From Nymphaea colorata (lineage: Eukaryota > Streptophyta > Magnoliopsida > Nymphaeales > Nymphaeaceae), in the NCBI RefSeq assembly GCF_008831285.2, contig NC_045147.1:12095427-12159426 (forward strand): 64,000 nucleotides of DNA. The letters run 5' to 3'. The position numbers were made by a program, and so were the translations under genes. The first letter of the stretch is position 1, and every line of letters begins with the position of its first letter. Positions 12,990 to 23,929 of this stretch are shown here, one piece after another. The notes under the pieces were generated by a model. The model worked only from the letters and a program-made list of their open reading frames with translations. It was not told where the DNA came from and did not search any database.

Positions 12990-13858
12990 TGGTGGCAGTA
13001 GTGGTTGCAGATGTCACCGTGGTACGCCTTATTGATCCGCGTACCCGTACCAGTATGCCGGTACGTCAATACCGGTATGCCCATACGTGGTGGTACGTTT
13101 GGATCTGGTTTTGGGTTGAAACCAGATCCAAACCATATCAAAATGAAAAGCAAAAAAGAAAACCCTACGCCTGATCGCCTTCTTCCTCTCCGCCTCTCGA
13201 TTTTCTTCCTTCTTCCAACGGTGGGAGCTTTACCACACTCTGATTTTTTTGGGCTGCAGCGACGACCGGCGACGGACGACCGGTGGACGGTGATGGCAAT
13301 GGACGGCAATGAACGGTGAGTGGGTTCTTCATTCTTCCAACGGTGGGAGCTAGCTTGGGTTCTCTGATTTTTTGGGCAGCGGCGGCGACCGGCGACGGAC
13401 GACCGGTGGATGGCGACGGCCGGTAAGTGGGTTCTTCATTCTTCCAATGGCAGGAGTTTGGGTTCTTTGATTTTTTTGTCTTCATACGAATTCCTATTTC
13501 ATTTGCTTTTTCTATTTCAGAATATCTAGAGTTCTCTATAATATGTGTTTTGTTGCTAATCTATTGATGCACTGCTACATGTCTTTATCTTTTCACACGA
13601 AGAAGACATTTAGAACAGGAATATGATTTATGCAAAATTTCACTAAGACAAATCAATCGTGCTCCCCACCACATAAGTCAAACAAGCCCATTCTCCTTCT
13701 CCAGGTGCATTAGAGGATACCAATATCAGATCAGTGACACATAGGACATATGAACAAAATTCTCAAAATGTACAATTTTTTTATTAAAAAATTAGTATTA
13801 TCGCATAAAAAAAACATCGCACCCGTACCCATTTTCCCGTACCCATACCTAGGTGGCT
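12990..13858. other. GC-rich insertion specific to the copy-B unit
   Basis: Copy A's flank passes directly from GGTGGTTAAGGTG (about 448-460) to GGCATTGGCCCC (about 472), but in B these words are about 870 bp apart. The extra DNA starts with repeats of GTACCGGTA/GTACCCGTA type (13020-13100) and ends with similar words (13815-13850), and it carries a GC-rich tandem array. The GTACC-rich ends could be those of an uncharacterised non-autonomous transposon. No gene is supported: ORFs here are driven by repeats. Confidence 0.45.
13211..13475. repeat. GC-rich tandem repeat, about 107-122 bp unit, 2.4 copies
   Basis: Units begin with TCTTCCAACGGTGGGAGC at about 13211, 13333 and (as TCTTCCAATGGCAGGAG) 13440. 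Each full unit carries CGACCGGCGACGGACGACCG, a CpG-dense word unusual in this AT-rich window. Confidence 0.8.
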
Positions 13859-14307
13859 GCAGGGGCGTAGGGGCCTTGGCCCCAGCTTAAAAAAATAAAA
13901 AATAAAAATTTTACATGTAATTTTTTTTTTAAATTTCACTTCTTTTATATAAAAATTTTGAAAAATAATATTTCGGCACTTATCAAAATTTAAAAACTTT
14001 AATTCGTCCCGCTCATGAAAAATTTCTGGCTCCGCCCCCGAGCCACTGTCGCGTCCATGGATGCCACCAATAAATAGCTTGCCTCCACTCAGGCATGCGA
14101 TTCCTTATTGCTACTTAAGGAAAACTATGAAAGACATAAAAATGTGAGGTTTCATTTTTCAGGATTCCTTGGTGCTGAATTAAAAGGGAAGGGGGGTGGT
14201 AGAAAATTTTCCTAAAGACCATCGTTCCCCACTGGATTATGGCTCATTGAATTAGTGAAGCCCCTCCACTGTTCTGGTATTTAGGTCATTTTAACTTTTC
14301 CGGTGAT

Positions 14308-15040
14308 AAACGTTTCCCTTTGGGCCTTATTTTGAATTTATCACTTCCTTTTAGAGGTTAGAGAAATGCTTCTTAACAAAACTTTGATGAGCATTCTCTT
14401 TTGGATAATGTGTGGTTCTTTTGGAAACTTATATCAACTCACCAACCACTACGATTGGAAGCTCAAGATGCCTAATACTCACCTTGGTAAAATCCAAAAG
14501 ATCGTAATGAGCTAAGAATTGAACAAAATTGTCATATTTTGAAATTCAAGCTGTCAAACTTTTCCCTTTGGGCCTTATTTTGAATTAATCACTTCCTTTT
14601 AGAGGTTAGAGAAATGCTCCTTAACAACACTTTGATGAGCATTCTCTTTTGGATAATGTGTGGTTCTTTTGGAAACTTATATCAACTCACCAACCACTAC
14701 GATTGGAAACTCAAGATGCCTAAGACTCACCTTGGTAAAATCCAAAAGATCGTAATGAGCTAAGAATTGAACAAAATTGTCATATTTTGAAATTCAAGTT
14801 GTCAAACTTTTCCCTTTGGGCCTTATTTTGAATTAATCACTTCCTTTTCGAGGTTAGAGAAACGCTCCTTAACAAAACTTTGATGAGCATTCTCTTTTGG
14901 AAACTTATAACAACTCACCAACCACTTCAATTGGAAACTCAAGATGCCTAAGACTCACCTTGGTAAAGTCCAAAAGATCCAAATGAGCTAAGAATTGAAC
15001 AAAATTGTCATATTTTGAAATTCAAGTTGTCCTCAATCAC
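14308..15040. repeat. 249-bp tandem repeat, three copies
   Basis: Three head-to-tail copies beginning with TTTCCCTTTGGGCCTTATTTTG at about 14312, 14561 and 14810; the third has lost about 30 bases. Each ends near TTTTGAAATTCAAG. The same segment is single next to copies A (about 890) and D (about 43980), so the triplication is specific to B's 3' flank. It is not coding. Confidence 0.85.
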
Positions 15041-15448
15041 CTTGGTAAGATCAAGAAACCTCTTATCACTACAGAAAAAAGATGAATTCACGGCCGCGTG
15101 TGATCAGGAAAACTCCAATGGAGGGGATCACCCTAAAATTTATAAAATTCTACATACAAAAAAGAATGAGAACCTGAAACCTGGATGATCAAGAAAACAA
15201 AACCAAAAGCCATAGCTCAATGTGGAAAGGATTAAAAAACTGTACGATTTCTGATGTTTCAGGAACCGATCAGAAGTGACAATCTCACCTTCAAATCATC
15301 TTAGTAGAATGAAAAAGATATGGTTTCCTCTTCTAATTTAAGCACTTATATTAGGCAGTTTGTTTTAAACAAGAAAAGAACAAAGTTTCATTACAACCAT
15401 ACATTCATATTTCATATGATGTTGCCTCGTGAATAAGACGGTTGCCTC

Positions 15449-18400
15449 TCACAGATGGCGGTGAACTGCACGAACATGAAGGCCCTGATCAATGTGAAGA
15501 GTCAGCATGGTTTTGCAAGTCACCTCTTTAGATGGGTCCTTTAATTGGAATCTAAAGAAAGCAGTAAGCAGTGCAGCTACTATCTTCATCTGCCGGTACG
15601 CGAAATCTTTACCCAAGCACGTTCGTGGACCAGCCTGTGACATTGAATGAAAATCTTTTTGAGATTTTCTTTCTTCACCTGACATGGATCTTGCTATAAT
15701 GTTAGTTATCATGTGTTTAGATGATGCAGCAAAACATTCCAGAGCTAACGTACGTGCCATATATGATTGTATAAAGAACTCTACTTACATGAAATGCTGG
15801 AAATATGAAAGGGGATTCTGGTCTGAAAACTCCGTCGTGGAGCCATCTCTCAGGCCGGAAATCCTCCGCATAGTCGCCCCAGATATACTTCATTCTGCCC
15901 ATCGCATGAGTTACATGGTTGACAGTTACATGGTTGACACCATCACCTTTCTTCACTTTGAATCCATCAGGGAGAACGTCATCCTTGCACGCACACTGCC
16001 TATCCTGGGAAAACCCAATTAAGATGCATATTTATCTGCTTTGAGTGGCTGGAAGAAATCAAGATCAAGTTTAAAGCAAAAAGCCAGCATGACCGTGACT
16101 TTCCCTATTCCAGAAAAAGAAAAAGGCACTCCTACAATTTCAGAAACAAGAAGGGCCATCTTTGAAAGTTATTCTTCAGAAGACTGTCAAATGCCTATAA
16201 CTATCTTAGAGATTTCATACCACAAGCTTCACACATGGGACTCTAGTCGTGTGTATCTCGTGGCGTTTCATAAATATTGACAGTTTCACCGTGGTCTCTC
16301 TGCTAAAATTACTAGAGACTCTTTCTTGCAGTAACTGTCATCACAAGTGAAAAAAGCTGCAAATTGAAAGGTAGGGTTATTTTGTTTGAGTGATGCCATG
16401 TTTCAATGTGCTTTAGTCACTGGTGAACAAGTTAATGACTTGAAGTACCATGTAACTGCTAAAATCTGAAAAGGAGGAATGGAAAAAGCACTGAACTACA
16501 ATCTGAATGACAAAACGCCATCATCAAATCTGTGTGTGTATGCGCAGGTGCGTGCAAACATGTGCAAAGCTTCTATGCTTCTTCTTATATAACAGAACAG
16601 TTATGTTATATGCTATATATCGAAGATGTATTTAACAAAGATGTCTTCAGTGAGATAAGAGTGTCAAAGCAGAGGAATTATAATGCTTACAACGGGGACT
16701 GCAGGGTACAATCTCAAGGTTTCACTCAAAGCAGCATGAAGATACTGCAGCTTTTCTAATGCCCCTTCTGTAAGTTTTTCCACAAACTGAGTAAACTGTC
16801 CTTTTTCACAAGAACCAACTATCTCCTTGACCTCCTGTGCAATCTTCTCTTGTATAAGAGGATGCTTGCAGAGCAAATATATGAACCATGAAAGCGTGCC
16901 CCCACTCGTATCTTTCCCGGCAAACACGAAGTTCAAAATGATATCCCTCAAGTAACCATCGTTCATGGTCTCCGGATTCTTCTCACTTTCCAAAAGGAAC
17001 CTTGACAGAATATCTTTCTTCACCTATTGTTATTTTCAAAACCCATCAAATCATGTCTCTGCATTTGAAAAACTTACATAATTTGCTTCCAAATGAGAGG
17101 GTCTAAAAGGTTTATGCTTACATATGAACTTTGATGGCACAAGTACTGCTTCCGTCTAGAACTGATGATTTTATAGATGAACTCATTAGTCACTGGAATA
17201 TTTTTTCTGAGTGTTGCTTCTGTACCAACATTGAAAAATCTCTCGACCTTCCAGAATAAGTCAACGTAACCGTGAAATGTCAAAGCGTTCGATTCATCAA
17301 AAGCCTTGGCGAATGTAATCACTTCCTCATTAGATCCATCCAAAATATTCAATTTGAGCCCAAATCCAACTTCGAATATGGAGTCCATGGAATATTTAGT
17401 GAATAATTCCTGCATTGGACACAGAGCTACGTACATGAAAGCAATCACACACCACATGTAATACTTGTTCTGCACAGTTAACAGAAACAGTAACAAAAGG
17501 ATAAGAAGGCTCGCGATTTATGACCACATGCATCGGTAGAACTTTCTTTTGAACAACTTGATAACCTTTCTGGTTCTACATTAATCTGATCAACTAACAC
17601 ATTGAATTTGGCACAGAAACCCCCAAAAGAAAAAGAAAAACGATAATTCAAGACTGAGAAGCATGGTCGTCTTGCCATGGAACCAGAAGATGCAGCGCAC
17701 CAATCTGGTTACTGGACGTTTTCATTTTTCTGGAGAACGGAGAAACAACTTTAGTGGCAGCTTTCGTATTTTTCTTGAGAACAGAGAAACTACTTCAGTG
17801 GTGGGAAACTAGGTGGAACTAATTACTTTAACCTGTCGCTCCACCATGGGCTTTCTGAGATGGTAGAGCACTGAGCGGGTAGAAGAACCAGATAAAAGCT
17901 CCTTGAACTCATTAAACTTTCACCCCTGCAACTAAACTGGTCACTTGCCCCAAAAGGGCCGCAGAGTTCTTGGAGCCTTATGATCAGCCTTGTTCTGCCA
18001 ACCAGCGCTCGTCAGCAATTCAGATGTTTCGGCAATAGTGTTTAACCCATTAACAAAACACTCGAAAAAAAATTAGAAAAGTCAAAAAGACAGGTTTTTT
18101 CTTTCTAAGAATTATAAAAGACAACATAACTGTGCTTTGAAATGTTCGCGTCTATGTTTAAGGAAAATCATGGTGGTGTCGAAGATAATGTGTCTGATAC
18201 TAGAAAATTGGATGGAAAAAGTCAATACGCTCACATGCATATCCATGGGCAGATCGGCCTCTGCATTATCTGAAATCTTCTGTGCAAGAACAGCTGCGTT
18301 CGTCCGAAAAACGACGCTGCTGAAATCTCTCAGCATCTTGGTGGAGAACTCGTAGCTTGCTACTTTTCTTTGGTGACGCCATTTCTGACCATCCACTGCA

Positions 18401-18895
18401 AAAATACCATCTCCAATAAGAACCTTCGTTATCTCCTAATGATACTTTCCCTGCAATAGCAATGAATTAAAGCATTTCATGGTCCACCACTGGTTGCTCA
18501 TTAAGTCGCCTTCTCGACTCAATAACTTTGCCTCAAAAAAGCCAGCAAGTAACAACCACCAAGAACAGAGCAGACGATAGAAGGTGGCCCTTGTTGGTTA
18601 CCTTGTCATAGTTAGCAAAGTTGGTCTTCAGGATATACTCGATGTTCTGCGGGTCTGCAGTGTAGACTTCGCTCTGGGAGAAGAAAAGGTACCTGACTGT
18701 CTTGTTATGGGCAGCAACTTCTGTTTGGTAATCATAGAGACTATCCAAGCATCTAAGCAAATGGAACATAGTTCCTTTCACAGGTGGAGCCTTGCTGCCT
18801 AGAGATTTCCCTATGAAGATTCTCAAAACACAGAGAGACGGAAACAACAGGAGAAGGGAAGCTACACCGCAACAGATGTAGAAGAAGTTTGCCAT
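15449..18895 (-). pseudogene. cytochrome P450, CYP704 family, copy B, one premature stop
   Basis: Six exons, all GT-AG and phase 0: 18602-18895, 18235-18450, 17122-17409, 16691-17023, 15789-16004, 15449-15634. They total 510 codons before the natural stop. Codon 103, a Gln (CAG) in copies A and D, is TAG at 18436-18438 in exon 2, only 102 residues into the protein, so full product is not expected without readthrough. Everything downstream is open. AGKDTS (I-helix), ETLR, FRPERW and FHAGPRTCLG are all kept. Exon 5 carries an in-frame 15-bp tandem duplication giving VNHVT twice just before HAMGRM. Either this is a very recent pseudogene, or the TAG is a polymorphism or a base-call error. The 2-residue-longer-than-expected spacing in exon 1 does not occur: it lacks one Tyr compared with A. 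Confidence 0.85.
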
Positions 18896-18951
18896 CACTC
18901 TTCCTCTCTCACTCTGTGTGTCCAAAGGGGGAATGAGAGGGTTAGCCAAAG

Positions 18952-18952
<1 letters not shown>

Positions 18953-19011
<59 letters not shown>
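18953..19011. repeat. (AT)n microsatellite
   Basis: About 28 uninterrupted AT dinucleotides followed by a GAAA/GAGA-rich tract, about 60 bp upstream of the copy-B start codon. Likely length-polymorphic. Confidence 0.95.
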
Positions 19012-19015
<4 letters not shown>

Positions 19016-19029
19016 AGAAAGAGAGAAAG

Positions 19030-20639
19030 AAAGAGCTTATTTTAATATATAACAAAATTTGGAAACAAGATGTCTCCGTATACAAAAGAAAAAAACAATC
19101 CAAGCATCGGCGCTTCAACCGATGACAAAGGACTATGAAAAAACAGTATGGGGAGAAGGGAAGGACTATGAACCGGTATGTAGCCTGTATGATGGAACTC
19201 TTAATCTTGCACTATCCACCACTCAATCCAACCAGTTGAGCTGTTTAATACAACTGAAAACGAAGTCAATGGATTGCATTTGACAAATGAGAAAAAAATT
19301 ATCAGTAAAATTAAAGATAAGGGCAGGGTGACAAAAAGGGTTGAAAATGTATGTGAAACCTGTCGAAAACTAAAGGGAAGAACTTAAAAATCATGCACCT
19401 GTCTTAAAAAAACACTTGTCAAATATGCCACCTAAAATAACACCGCCGAACCTTTGATTTCCAAAAAGAACGTCATCATTTGAATTTTTGAATTCCCATT
19501 GGGCTAAAGAGAAAGTCAGGTGCAAAAGACTGCTTAGACACCAAACAAGGAGGAGAGGGAGTGGACATTATAGCAGACAATGGCTTTAAGAACCGTAAAT
19601 TATGGACATGAATAATATCCGAAATCTATAGTGTCAAGTTATTCTGGTGAATTTTAAGTTGCAAAGTTTTCATATTCGTTATTCATGATTTAATCATTGC
19701 GTTTTTTTAAATAAAAAATTTCAAATTCCATTTATATTTAAATATAAGAACTTTGTTAAGATACGCCATAATGGGTCTAGTGGTTGATCCGGTGACCCAC
19801 TTAGGCAGCATGGGTCGACACTCGACAGTGACCCACATTGGACAGCGAGGGTCGACGGTGAGCCCCACGGATCAGCGAGGGCTGCCGGCCGTCTCTGTGC
19901 GGCGGGCCTCTTCAGGGCCTCCAGTGAGGCTGTCGCCAAACGAAGAGAGATTTTTTTTTATTTTTTTATTTCTTTTATTGCTAATAATATGCCCTAGGTA
20001 AGGGCATCTTTTTGTCAATTAGTTGCATACACTACTATAATATTGTCATAGGCATTGAGTTTTTTTTTTATGTCTCTGATGCATACCTAAATCTGGAAAT
20101 CTAGCCTAGGTACCTAATACTAAGTATCTGGCCTGATCGGGCTTGCACTCGAACCCGAAAAAATCAACCCTCGGTCTGATAACGTGTATTGGTTCCAGAC
20201 GGGTCAGCTTGAGGGGGCTCGATTCGGTTTGATTTTTTTATATTATTTTATTTAATAATGATATATATTTATGATTAAAAATATATTTTATATTTAAATG
20301 TTTTTATTTTAAAATTAAAAAAAAATATTTTTTTATTTTAACTGAAACGAGCCCGAGCTCGGATGTCGAGTATCCAACCCGACCCGAACTTAATTTTCGG
20401 ATGTCGGGCCACCCCCATGCCCAAGGCCTATCAATATCACCTTCAAATTGTTATAATTTTCTCAACGGGTGTTGTCTGTTCCGATGATGTAGACGGATAT
20501 AAATTAGTAATTAATGTAATATTTGGTCCTAATCCTTGAAAATCGACCTTGCATTTATCGTTTACGATTCATCCCGTAAAGATCTGTTGGGCTATTGTAC
20601 TTGGTAATTGTCCCAAGTTAGTTTTAATTGATTGCTATT
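19030..20639. other. 5' flank of copy B
   Basis: No gene. Shares several blocks with the flank of copy A. A segment at about 20080-20430, with GGGCTTGCACTCGAACCCG at its left and GCCCAAGGCC at its right around an AT-rich core, is absent at that place in A and is probably a small mobile element. The block at 20435-20690 recurs at 27735-27975. Confidence 0.5.
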
Positions 20640-20739
20640 TCCGTCGTCAAAGTTGAGACTTGTTGGTGGGTGATCATCTCGTTCAAACTCATGTGCATGT
20701 GTTTTATTAAGAAAAAAAAAAAAACTGGACTTCATTTCC

Positions 20740-21688
20740 CCATTTTTTATCGACTAAACCCAATCCTAAGTTCGCTACATGGAAAGAATCAGATCAATTG
20801 GTTTTAAGCTGGATTAAAATGATCGTCTCTGAAACTGTTCTTGGTCAAATAATCAGGGCTCGCTCAGCGCAAGAAACCTGGTCTGCATTGGAAAAATCCT
20901 ATGGGTCTTAGTCCCCACTGCGAGTCATGTTATTGAAAAAATATCTAATATTCATTAAGAAAGGTAACTCAGATATGGTTTCTTACTTCAGAAAATTTTA
21001 CTTTTAGTCGACTCTTTTGATGTTGTTGGCTATCATATGCCAAAATAAGATTTAATTCAAATTGTGCTCAATTGAATTCCATCGAATTATGAGAGTCTGG
21101 TCACTACTCTAGTCACGTCAGCAACAAAGATGCCCACATTTGCTGAGCTCTATGATCTCCTCTTGAGCCAAGAAACGAGTCACCAAATTATGAAACATGA
21201 TGCTGAATCGCCTATAGAGAAACAAGTCACTATAATTGTCTTCAATACACCAAATTATGAAACATGATGCTGAATCGCCTATAGAGAAACAAGTCACTAT
21301 AATTGTCTTCAATACCATCTAAGGTCGCAGATGCGAACATGGTCAAGGATTTTATCAAGGAATAGGTGGTCATGGTAGAAATCAACATCAATCCAATAAC
21401 CATTAACAATCATCTAGAGATCAGTCATCTAAGGCATCCATTGAGTGTCAATATTGTGGCCGTAAGGGCCACACAACTAAGACATGTGGGGATAATAATC
21501 CCCGTGTTTTTTCAGCCATGACATTGCAAGAACCTAGAGTCGAATATTGGTACCTAGATACAGACACAACCATTGCTAGTGAAGAACAATTGGAAAACAG
21601 GCAAAAATTACTCTCGTTCGAAATCCGTAATGGTCGGAAATGGTACTTTCTTACCCATTTCTCATGTAAGGGATTTACCGGTTAATAT
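20740..21688 (+). mobile_element. Copia gag/protease relic
   Basis: Translates with frame changes as Copia gag: a WKESDQLVLSWI...ETWSALEKSYGS stretch (about 20780-20910), then VTTLVTSATKMPTFAELYDLL (about 21100-21160). A zinc knuckle CQYCGRKGHTTKTC (about 21450-21490) and the start of the protease region (YWYLDT) follow. It ends abruptly at about 21688 where P450 exon-5 sequence begins. It includes a 67-bp tandem duplication that breaks its frame. Confidence 0.7.
21181..21314. repeat. 67-bp perfect tandem duplication
   Basis: Two adjacent copies (21181-21247, 21248-21314) starting CACCAAATTATGAAACATG. The length is not a multiple of three, so it breaks the gag relic's frame. Confidence 0.9.
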
Positions 21689-21728
21689 TTGGAAGGGGAT
21701 TCTGGTCTTAAAACTCCATCATGGAGCC
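21689..21728 (-). pseudogene. P450 relic F, exon-5 end (split by Copia)
   Basis: On the minus strand it reads HDGVLRPESPSKY, the end of CYP704 exon 5 (compare HDGVFRPESPFKF in copy A). The last five bases GAGCC (21724-21728) are the target-site duplication of the Copia element that splits this exon; the rest of the exon lies at 27466-27609. On the other side it breaks into a Copia gag relic, so the splice donor and exon 6 are gone. Confidence 0.8.
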
Positions 21729-22066
21729 TGTTGGTTCTTTCTAGAGAGGAGATTATGTTGAATCCTTCTAGAGCGGAGATTACGTTAATCAACAACGATA
21801 TTCTTGGAAGTAGATTGCAATGATCTTGGACAGATATATCTCTTCCTAATCTTTTGTGCTCTATCCCTAACATTTCTCCCTTCCATCTTGAGCCAATTGT
21901 AATTACAACTATATATACCTCTCTTGTATCTTCGATTGATTCAAGTTCTAAATAAAAAAGCTCCTCTCTTCTCTCATGAATGTAGACTAATAAGTCGAAC
22001 CACGTAATCTTTTGTGTGCCATGGTTGATTATGAATTTGGCGTAACAGTCACCAAAAAACTTAACA
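21729..22066 (+). repeat. 5' LTR of the old Copia element
   Basis: 338 bp, TG...CA ends, directly followed by the PBS. Pairs with 27121-27460. It contains a TATATATACC promoter-like word and an AAATAAAAAAG signal. Confidence 0.9.
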
Positions 22067-22078
22067 TGGTATCAGAGC
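22067..22078 (+). promoter_or_regulatory. primer binding site, initiator tRNA-Met type
   Basis: TGGTATCAGAGC immediately after the 5' LTR, the standard plant Copia minus-strand priming site. Confidence 0.9.
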
Positions 22079-22890
22079 AAAAGGGATTCTGGTGATTTCT
22101 TACAATTTCGGCCACATGAGTTTGTTTCGGTGACTGAATGTGATCCTATCGGAGTCGTCCATACCTGTGATGCTCATCTGAGCAATTGGCATTGAATTTG
22201 AGTGGAATCCTGCAAAAATTGAGGACGATTGTGCTGTTGACGAAGAACTAGGGACTATCCGGTGAGAGTCTGGGCTCTCTCTTGCACTACGTCTCCTACC
22301 CAACGGTGTCAATCAACGTTACCGGGTAGTGGACTCCCACTCTCTCGCCTCCGACCCTATGGCGACCATCAACAATTTTGCCGGTTTCTGGATTATCTCT
22401 GTCGTCCCTCTATCTCTCTCAAGGTCGACTGACAACGTCAACTCACTAGAGAGCATGGCTACCGATTTATCTTCAGTTTTTCTCTGAGTCTCCATCTCTT
22501 CCTTCAGGAGTCCAAGCACATGGTGGCTCCCTCCCGTTGAAGACCGATCGGCCATCCTTACTATCCACCATCACTCCCCAATTCATCGGATCCTTCTTCT
22601 TGTCGTTCCGTGGATGCAGTGAACCCACTTCGTGCTTTCATCTCCTTACTGTCGGCTGTCAGAATATGATCTAGAGATAACAGGCAGACACAAGCTGATC
22701 CCTTAGTGACCACACTGATGCCCCTGTGACGAAGGGTGTCATGTAGCCCGTGGAGGTGTTGACCCAACATCGTTCTCCTCATCTCTTAATTCTTCAGATT
22801 GAGAATCTTATCTTGTGGCAGGTAGCAGCAGTTTAGACCTGAATATCACCGTACACATCAGAATTCTTTTCAGTTTTTTTGTTCTCTACC

Positions 22891-23850
22891 ATGGAAACAA
22901 CTCATCTTGTTGATGATACGCCAAGCAGCTCCAAGAGCGGGAGCCATGACCAAGGTACCATAAAAATTACTACTGTTCTTTTGAATGAAACAAATTATCT
23001 GAGTTGGGCAAAAGCAGTTCGTTTATTCTTGAGTGGGCGTTCAAAGATCGACTATTTCAATGGAAAAATCATGGCTCCTCTTCCATTTGATCCAAAATTT
23101 AATGAATGGCTATAGGAGGAGGACAAGGTTATGTCATGGATGATGAATTCCATGGAACCATCAATTGCAAATCTATTTCTATATCAGGCTAAAGGCATAT
23201 GAGATACTTTGAAAGAAATGTATGGACAACAAAACAATTTAGCTCAGGTGTATCAAATATAACCTGAAATTGCAAATCTGTAGAAAGAAGGAAAACAAAC
23301 TCATCTCTACTTAAATCAGCGTTGTTGTCTCTATGATGAGCTGCTACAATACCGACTGACCACTTCCGATCTGGAGGTTTACAAGCAGAGATTTGAGGAA
23401 GACAAGGTGTTTAAAACTATCGCAGGACTTGGAGCCAACTATGAGCGCCTTAGAAGTCAAATTCTCATGACTAAGCCACTACCGAACTTTAATGAAGTAT
23501 GTCAAGCCATCCAGAGGGAGGACGCACATAGGAAGGTTATGAATGTCACATCAAAAGTTGAGCTTAATGAAGGAAACCAAGAACAAATGGTATATCTTGC
23601 TAACGAAGGTAGCTAGGAAGGAATGACGTATTTCACTCGACCAGAAAAACCCACGCTTAAGGTGGATCATAGAAACCAGACGAATGCTATAATTGCAGCA
23701 AGTTGAGATGTTCCTACTGCAAAAAGGTTGGCCATGTTCGTGAGAAGTGCTGGGAACTTGTTGGCAAGTCCATCAAGGAGAAGATGGCCTCTTCAAATCA
23801 GGCAGATCATGCACACTTTGTTACCAATGATGACTTAGAAAAATTTTTTC
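22891..23850 (+). pseudogene. Copia gag, broken
   Basis: Starts METTHLVDDTPSSSKSG with a retrotransposon gag N-terminus (NYLSWAKAVRLFLSGRSK). TAG/TGA stops appear from 23113. A zinc knuckle CSYCKKVGHVREKC is at about 23715-23755. The capsid-forming product is lost. Confidence 0.75.
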
Positions 23851-23929
23851 AATGATCCTCAAAAACCAACCTCGTCTCAAATCAACCAGTTGGATCATCT
23901 ACTAAAGGTAATAATCATGCTTTATTTAC

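Noticed and set aside
12482-13319. Proline/serine-rich ORFs near 12.5-13.3 kb
   Set aside because: Opposite-strand shadows of LINE ORF1 and the GC-rich tandem repeat; no independent support.
1554-18895. A CRISPR-like array because of regularly repeated flank words
   Set aside because: Repeats are long tandem or dispersed copies in a plant genome, with no short direct repeats and unique spacers.
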